The notes under the pieces: model-generated | What the model was told of the DNA's origin: nothing | The model's database searches: none | Seen by the model: only the letters and a program-made list of their open reading frames with translations | Origin: Elusimicrobiota bacterium | GTDB taxonomy: Bacteria > CAYTYR01 > UBA6262 > DAOVJB01 | Direction: 5' to 3' | DNA: 13,400 nucleotides | Assembly: GCA_030673425.1 (NCBI GenBank) | Contig: DAOVJB010000015.1 | Location: forward strand, 1-13,400 | Part shown: positions 9,582 to 13,400 of the stretch, piece by piece | Layout of the letters: each line of letters opens with the position of its first letter | Position numbering within the stretch: position 1 is the first letter of the stretch | Made by a program: the position numbers and the translations under genes

Positions 9582-9986
9582 ATGGTTCAAAAAAGGGTGG
9601 TTCTGACTTTTCCACAGGATTTGATTGAGCAGCCGATAATATATAAGCTGGTGAAAGACCATGACCTGGTGTTGAATATTTTGCGAGCACAGGTTACACC
9701 TGAAGAAGGTAAAATGGTCTTAGAGTTAGAAGGTTCTTCGGATAATATCAAAGAAGGTTTGAAATATTTACATGAGAAAAAGGTAAAAATTGAACCGTTA
9801 GCTAAAGACATAAAATTAAATGATAAAGAATGCATCAGTTGCGGTGCCTGTATTGCTGTTTGCTCAACCGGGGCGCTATCTTTAGATACCAAAACGGCTA
9901 AATTAAATTTTGACCGGGATAAATGTATTTTATGCGGGTGTTGTATACCTGCCTGTCCTTTGCGCTTAATAGAGATTGAAATTTAA
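9582..9986 (+). CDS. NIL-domain protein with two [4Fe-4S] ferredoxin motifs (MA1822-like)
   Basis: Probable redox or sulfur-carrier partner of the DUF39 protein. Residues 1-75 form a NIL domain (KRVVLTFPQDLIEQPIIYKL, then the LNILRAQVTPEEGKMVLELEG strands), a ligand-type domain also found at the end of methionine ABC-transporter ATPases. Residues 80-134 are a bacterial ferredoxin domain with two complete CxxCxxCxxxC sets: Cys84, 87, 90 and 94, and Cys115, 118, 121 and 125. The second site has an extra Cys120, and the first lacks the usual Pro after its last Cys (CS instead of CP). Length is 134 aa, as in MA1822. AAGGGAG, overlapping the DUF39 stop, lies eight bases upstream of the ATG. The third gene tied to this pathway in some organisms, the ApbE-like UPF0280 protein, is not in the window. 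Confidence 0.93.
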   Translation: MVQKRVVLTFPQDLIEQPIIYKLVKDHDLVLNILRAQVTPEEGKMVLELEGSSDNIKEGLKYLHEKKVKIEPLAKDIKLNDKECISCGACIAVCSTGALSLDTKTAKLNFDRDKCILCGCCIPACPLRLIEIEI

Positions 9987-9998
9987 CTTATATTAACC

Positions 9999-10004
9999 AA
10001 GGAG
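9999..10004 (+). promoter_or_regulatory. Ribosome binding site for the GTG-started outer-membrane gene
   Basis: AAGGAG lies six bases before GTG 10011. The predicted signal peptide begins exactly there, supporting the GTG start. Confidence 0.7.
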
Positions 10005-10010
10005 ATATAA

Positions 10011-11072
10011 GTGAAAAGATTGATTTATAGAATTTTATTCTTGTTGGTTGTTTTCTTCATGACTGCGTATGGCTCTGTTCTTGCCGAGGATGCTCCCACG
10101 CTCTATAACAGTTATGACGGTGTGGTGATCGGGGCGAGGGCCATAGGTATGGGAGAGGCATTTGTGGGTTTAGCAGATAATGCCGATGTCGTTTACTGGA
10201 ATCCTGCGGGTTTAATTCAGCTCCCGGTGAATATGTTTAGTATCGGGTTTAATGTCCAGACCATAACTAAGGAAGATATAAACGAGGTTTTTAGTCAGGA
10301 TCCCCTTAAGGGAGGCAAGTTAATTTACTTATCGTTTGCCGGCAATCAGGGCGGTCTGACATGGAGACCACTTTCCTCCTTTAAGCAGAACACTTATATA
10401 GAAGACACCTCCACCAATACCCAAACATGGGAAGAGAAAGAGATAAGGATAAACGAATTCCTTCTTTCTATCGGTGTTCCTTACACTGAGAATATGAATG
10501 TGGGTTTTAATCTTAATTATCTGAGCGGGAGTCTTGCGGTATCAAGCAAAAGCAAGACAGGAGGGGTATGGAACGAGCCTTCTGCTAATGTTTCCAGCGG
10601 GCAGGGTTTCGGCTTAGATTTCGGTATGCTTTATAAAATGACCCCGTTTATGAATTTAGGGATAATGTGTCAGAACCTGGCTGCGTATATGTACTGGGAT
10701 GATTATGCAAGGGATAAACTACCGCTTAATTTACGTATAGGAACCTCTCTTAGATTAAGCAACCTTTTGACTTTTGCATATGATTTTGAAAGAAGATTTT
10801 ATCAAAATAGAGAAGATTTAGAGATGTACCACTTAGGGATGGAGCATCTATTTTTTAAATCTGTTGCAATACGCTACGGAATTTATGGGACAGACTGGAA
10901 TGATCCAAAGCAGGTAACATATACTGTCGGCATGGGATATTTTAAGGATAATTATTTTGTAGATATAGCCATGAGGAAATATTTTGTTAATCTTGCGCCC
11001 GACGAAGTTGTTCCTGTATATAGCGATGAAATAATATATACATATCTCTGCACACTAACAATTCCTTTTTAA
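10011..11072 (+). CDS. Outer-membrane beta-barrel protein, UPF0164/PorV-like family
   Basis: Predicted 353 aa exported protein with a signal peptide (MKRLIYRILFLLVVFF, cleavage likely after GSVLA at residue 25). The mature N-terminus carries GARAIGMGEAFVGLADNADVVYWNPAGL (residues 41-68), the hallmark shared by UPF0164, PorV and FadL-like barrels. The rest is a run of alternating amphipathic strands rich in aromatic residues (for example MNVGFNLNYLSGSLAV, GQGFGLDFGMLYKM, LTFAYDFERRFY). It ends in the strand YLCTLTIPF, whose terminal Phe suits a BAM-complex beta-signal. It is a good marker for an outer membrane. Cargo is not evident: FadL members move hydrophobic compounds, while PorV serves type IX secretion, and no type IX partner is in the window. 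It is the last gene of the rightward series and converges on rpmB with 11 bases between the stops. Confidence 0.85.
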   Translation: MKRLIYRILFLLVVFFMTAYGSVLAEDAPTLYNSYDGVVIGARAIGMGEAFVGLADNADVVYWNPAGLIQLPVNMFSIGFNVQTITKEDINEVFSQDPLKGGKLIYLSFAGNQGGLTWRPLSSFKQNTYIEDTSTNTQTWEEKEIRINEFLLSIGVPYTENMNVGFNLNYLSGSLAVSSKSKTGGVWNEPSANVSSGQGFGLDFGMLYKMTPFMNLGIMCQNLAAYMYWDDYARDKLPLNLRIGTSLRLSNLLTFAYDFERRFYQNREDLEMYHLGMEHLFFKSVAIRYGIYGTDWNDPKQVTYTVGMGYFKDNYFVDIAMRKYFVNLAPDEVVPVYSDEIIYTYLCTLTIPF

Positions 11073-11083
11073 TAAGGAACCGG

Positions 11084-11275
11084 TTATATTGCTTTTTTTA
11101 CTTTTTGCGACCTCAGGCATCTGGTGCATACGTACGCTTTTTTCTTTACTCCGTTTAATATTATTTTAACCTTTTGCAGGTTTGCCTTAAACCTTCTTTT
11201 TGTTTTATGATGAGAATGACTAATTGTATTACCGCTGCGTGTTGTTTTACCGCAAATTACACATTTAAGAGCCAT
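11084..11275 (-). CDS. rpmB: Large-subunit ribosomal protein bL28 (zinc-ribbon form)
   Basis: Structural protein of the 50S subunit. The 63 aa product begins MALKCVICGKTTRSGNTISHSHHKTKRRFKAN, the standard bL28 N-terminus, and ends YVCTRCLRSQKVKKAI. Two CxxC pairs (Cys5/Cys8 and Cys50/Cys53) make it the zinc-binding (C+) form. Many bacteria keep a zinc-free paralogue for zinc starvation; none is visible here. The start has AGGAGGG (plus-strand 11280-11286) four bases upstream. It is the only leftward gene, transcribed from the 256-base gap it shares with recG. Placement of rpmB divergent from recG recalls the Firmicutes arrangement, without the intervening asp23- and dak-like genes. Confidence 0.96.
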   Translation of the reverse strand: MALKCVICGKTTRSGNTISHSHHKTKRRFKANLQKVKIILNGVKKKAYVCTRCLRSQKVKKAI

Positions 11276-11320
11276 GAATCCCTCCTGATGAAATTATATT
11301 AACAGATTAGATTTTGCATA

Positions 11321-11349
11321 TATATACCATATTAACAAAATTTTAGCAA
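11321..11349 (-). promoter_or_regulatory. Candidate sigma-70-type promoter for rpmB
   Basis: On the minus strand TTGCTA (plus-strand 11344-11349) and TATATA (11321-11326) are separated by exactly 17 bases, upstream of the rpmB ribosome site. Each hexamer matches the consensus at four of six positions. The start would lie about 35-40 bases before the ATG. The region is very AT-rich, so chance matches are easy. Confidence 0.35.
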
Positions 11350-11383
11350 GTAAAATCTGTATAAATCCGTATCTCGTATCTCT

Positions 11384-11402
11384 CGCCTGAGGCGGACAGG
11401 CG
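11384..11402. repeat. GC-rich palindrome 1 of the intergenic element
   Basis: CGCCTGAGGCGGACAGGCG can fold two exclusive ways: CGCC/GGCG with a TGA loop (11384-11394), or CGCCTG/CAGGCG with a seven-base loop (11384-11402). Its first 13 bases match palindrome 2 at 12 of 13 positions. Confidence 0.75.
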
Positions 11403-11447
11403 TGAATCGCATCTCGTAAATTAATCAAATCATTTATTCAAATAGCT

Positions 11448-11464
11448 ATCCGCCTAAGGCGGAT
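11448..11464. repeat. GC-rich palindrome 2 of the intergenic element
   Basis: ATCCGCCTAAGGCGGAT is a perfect eight-base-pair inverted repeat around one A. No T-tract follows on either strand, so it is not an ordinary intrinsic terminator. It shares CGCCTRAGGCGGA with palindrome 1, 67 bases to the left. Confidence 0.8.
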
Positions 11465-11531
11465 CTCAGTCATTAATTTTCTTAACGAGATACTAGATAC
11501 AAGATACGAGCAACGAGATGAAGGTTATCTA

Positions 11532-13400
11532 ATGGACATAGATAAGCCTGTGCGTTATGTAAAAGGTGTAGGACCTAAAAAGTCGGCCTTATTAAATAAA
11601 ATAGGTGTTACTACTGTATATGACCTTCTCACGTATTATCCGCGGACCTATGAAGACAGGACACGACTAAGGCTTATAGCCCAGATCCAGGACGGTGAGT
11701 TCACATCTGTTCAGGCTACTGTAACAGGACATACTGTTATCTCCACAAAAAAAAGAAAAAAATTACTGAAGATAACCGTTAATGACGGAACTGGTAAAGC
11801 TACATTGATCTGTTTTAATCAGCTATATCTTAAGGATTATCTTAAAAGAGGTACAACAATTATAGTCAGCGGAAAATTCGAAAAGGCAGTCCGGCAAGTC
11901 ACAATTAGCAATTTCTCTTATGAGATACTCTCCAAAGATATTGAGGATTTGATTCATACAGGCAGGATTGTTCCTATCTATCCATTGGCCGAAGGAGTTA
12001 ACGGAAGGTTTCTTAGGTCTTTGATAAAAAAGGTTGTTGATGAATGTGTCCCTAACTTACCTGATATGCTGCCTGATGAGATTAAAAAGAGGAACAACCT
12101 GATTGGCTTGGCTGATGCCCTAAGAAATATACATTTTCCGGAGAGTTTTGCGCTTAAGGATGAGGCATACGACAGATTAGTTTTTGATGAATTCTTTTTA
12201 TTGGAGTTAGGATTAGCCACAAGAAAACAAAAAAATAAGAGTCTCAATAAAGGCATAAATTATACAATTAAGAGGACTTTATTATCTGCTTTCCGTGATG
12301 CTCTACCTTTTGATTTTACCCAGGAGCAGAAAAAGGTCATTAATGAGATTTTTAATGATATGCAATCTTCAAGGCCGATGAACAGGTTGCTTCAGGGTGA
12401 AGTAGGCAGCGGAAAAACGGTGGTGGCATTGGCGGCTTTGCTTTTAGCTGTAGAAAATGATTATCAGGGAATGCTAATGGTTCCTACTGAAATCCTGGCA
12501 CAGCAGCATTACTTGAGTTTGACCCAGATCTTAAAACCCTTAATTGATGGACAGAAGCTTCGTTTATGCCTTTTAATAGGTGGGCTGAGAAAAAAAGAAA
12601 AAGATAAACTTAAGAATTCGATAATGAAAAAAGAAGTAAATATTATTATCGGTACCCATGCTCTTATCCAGGAAGGAGTTGTATTTAACGATTTAGCGTT
12701 GATCGTTATAGACGAGCAGCATAAATTCGGGGTTATTCAGAGGGCAAAGGTGCGTAAAAAGGGTTTTAATCCGGATGTTTTAGTAATGACGGCTACTCCG
12801 ATTCCACGTACGCTTTCTCTAACAGTATATGGTGACCTGGATGTTTCTGTTATTGATAAGTTACCGCCGGGCAGGGGTTCTATAGAGACTCTGAAAGTAA
12901 CCGAACAAGAAGCCTATGAGTTAGTAAAGAGGGAAGTTGAAAAAGGACGTCAGGTATATATTGTCTATCCGCTTATAGAGGAATCAGAGAAGCTGACCTT
13001 AAAAGCCGCGAAGATTATGACAGAGAAATTACAGAAAAAAGTCTTTAGACAGTTTAGCCTGGGGCTTCTGCATGGCAGGATGAGCGGAACTGAAAAAGAG
13101 AAAATTATGAGCTCATTCAGGAAAAAGGAAATAGATATACTTGTTACAACAAGTGTAATAGAAGTAGGAATGGATATTCCTAATGCCAGTGTTATGGTTA
13201 TAGAAGAAAGCGGCCGTTTTGGTCTGGCAAGTCTGCATCAATTACGCGGGCGTGTGGGAAGAGGCCATTATAATTCCTATTGTATATTGACAGGGAAAAC
13301 CTCAACCCCCCAAGCAAGAAAAAGAGTAGAAACTATGCTTGCTACGAATGATGGATTTAAGATTGCTGAGGAAGACCTGGCTCTGCGCGGGCCTGGCGAA
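11532..13400 (+). CDS. recG: ATP-dependent DNA helicase RecG (3' end beyond the window)
   Basis: Branch-migration helicase that regresses stalled replication forks and processes Holliday junctions. 623 codons are open to the last base. The N-terminal wedge starts VRYVKGVGPKKSALLNKIGVTTVYDLL and reaches YYPRTYEDRT, followed by an OB-fold with VTVNDG-like strands (residues 55-130). Helicase motifs are Walker A GEVGSGKT (289-296), PTEILAQQH, GTHALIQ, the DEQH box (394-397, VIDEQHKFGVIQR), MTATPIPRTL, VTTSVIEVGMDIPNA and HQLRGRVGRG (569-578). The frame leaves at LALRGPGE, just before the usual FFGTRQHG, so probably several tens of residues are missing. The ATG at 11532 follows GAAGG by seven bases and overlaps the stop of a four-codon reading frame (TAATG). 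The N-terminus is short, without the extra domain seen in some RecGs. Confidence 0.97.
   Translation, partial: MDIDKPVRYVKGVGPKKSALLNKIGVTTVYDLLTYYPRTYEDRTRLRLIAQIQDGEFTSVQATVTGHTVISTKKRKKLLKITVNDGTGKATLICFNQLYLKDYLKRGTTIIVSGKFEKAVRQVTISNFSYEILSKDIEDLIHTGRIVPIYPLAEGVNGRFLRSLIKKVVDECVPNLPDMLPDEIKKRNNLIGLADALRNIHFPESFALKDEAYDRLVFDEFFLLELGLATRKQKNKSLNKGINYTIKRTLLSAFRDALPFDFTQEQKKVINEIFNDMQSSRPMNRLLQGEVGSGKTVVALAALLLAVENDYQGMLMVPTEILAQQHYLSLTQILKPLIDGQKLRLCLLIGGLRKKEKDKLKNSIMKKEVNIIIGTHALIQEGVVFNDLALIVIDEQHKFGVIQRAKVRKKGFNPDVLVMTATPIPRTLSLTVYGDLDVSVIDKLPPGRGSIETLKVTEQEAYELVKREVEKGRQVYIVYPLIEESEKLTLKAAKIMTEKLQKKVFRQFSLGLLHGRMSGTEKEKIMSSFRKKEIDILVTTSVIEVGMDIPNASVMVIEESGRFGLASLHQLRGRVGRGHYNSYCILTGKTSTPQARKRVETMLATNDGFKIAEEDLALRGPGE

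Larger units (their letters stand above)
11368..11520. repeat. Small inverted-repeat intergenic element with heptad arms
   Basis: The left arm holds two tandem copies of CGTATCT (11368-11381). The right arm holds three tandem copies of AGATACN (11488-11508), the reverse complement of the same heptad. Both arms are bordered on the inner side by CTCG or CGAG. Inside lie a second inverted pair, ATCTCGT at 11411-11417 against ACGAGAT at 11485-11491, and ATTAAT on both sides (11420-11425 and 11472-11477). Two GC-rich palindromes sit within the element and are listed separately. No protein is encoded. The right end reaches to within twelve bases of the recG start. It could be a non-autonomous mobile repeat, a cruciform or RNA fold, or a protein-binding region; the sequence alone does not decide. 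Confidence 0.7.

Noticed and set aside
11062-11099. TTCCTT/AAGGAA inverted repeat at the convergent porV-like/rpmB ends with a T7 run at 11093-11099
   Set aside because: The stem is only six mostly AT pairs and overlaps the coding end; the T-run starts 14 bases after the stem and lies within rpmB. Too weak to call a terminator for either gene.
11518-11532. Four-codon reading frame ATG AAG GTT ATC TAA whose stop overlaps the recG start
   Set aside because: It contains the probable recG ribosome site (GAAGG) and has no ribosome site of its own that stands out; a leader peptide role cannot be supported.
11978-12256. Reverse-strand open frame of 92 codons inside recG
   Set aside because: It lies opposite the conserved RecG sequence, which is continuously open on the plus strand to the window end.

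Overview
The window is a dense, moderately AT-rich bacterial chromosome segment. Thirteen genes run rightward in one nearly uninterrupted series (29-11072), followed by a leftward ribosomal protein gene and a rightward recG that runs off the right edge. The predicted outer-membrane beta-barrel protein at 10011-11072 points to a two-membrane (diderm) cell. Oxygen-sensitive sulfide chemistry (His-type Thi4, DUF39/NIL-ferredoxin homocysteine synthesis) points to an anaerobe in sulfidic conditions. The gene set and the small GC-rich intergenic palindromes resemble what I associate with uncultured diderm lineages such as Candidatus Omnitrophota. That placement is inference; no 16S or marker tree is available here.

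Layout. (1) 29-1635: a DNA alkyltransferase (ogt type) and a secreted SpoIID/LytB-like peptidoglycan enzyme, overlapping by one base. (2) 1632-3847: queA and tgt, the queuosine tRNA-modification pair; queA overlaps the SpoIID gene by four bases. (3) 3871-7233: yajC, an HD-domain phosphohydrolase, secD and secF. This is the familiar queA-tgt-yajC-secD-secF order with an HD gene inserted. (4) 7277-9986: a sulfur/metal block made of a small DUF59 (MIP18/SufT-like) protein that lacks the family cysteine, a Thi4 thiazole synthase with His in place of the sulfur-donating Cys, a DUF39 homocysteine-synthesis protein and its NIL-domain/2x[4Fe-4S] partner. (5) 10011-11072: a UPF0164/PorV-like outer-membrane protein. 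(6) 11084-11275, minus strand: zinc-ribbon type rpmB, convergent with the previous gene. (7) 11276-11531: the only sizeable non-coding stretch. It holds a probable rpmB promoter and a small inverted-repeat element of heptad repeats and two GC-rich palindromes. (8) 11532-13400: recG, lacking its 3' end.

How the genes fit together. The first eight genes combine DNA repair, wall remodelling, tRNA wobble modification and Sec export. Block 4 is the metabolically coherent part: both Thi4 (His type) and DUF39/NIL-ferredoxin are expected to use free sulfide, for thiamin thiazole and for homocysteine respectively, and the DUF59 protein may assist iron or Fe-S handling. I see no CRISPR array, insertion sequence, phage gene, tRNA, rRNA or riboswitch. 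The most unusual items are the cysteine-less DUF59 protein in this sulfide block and the heptad inverted-repeat element upstream of recG.
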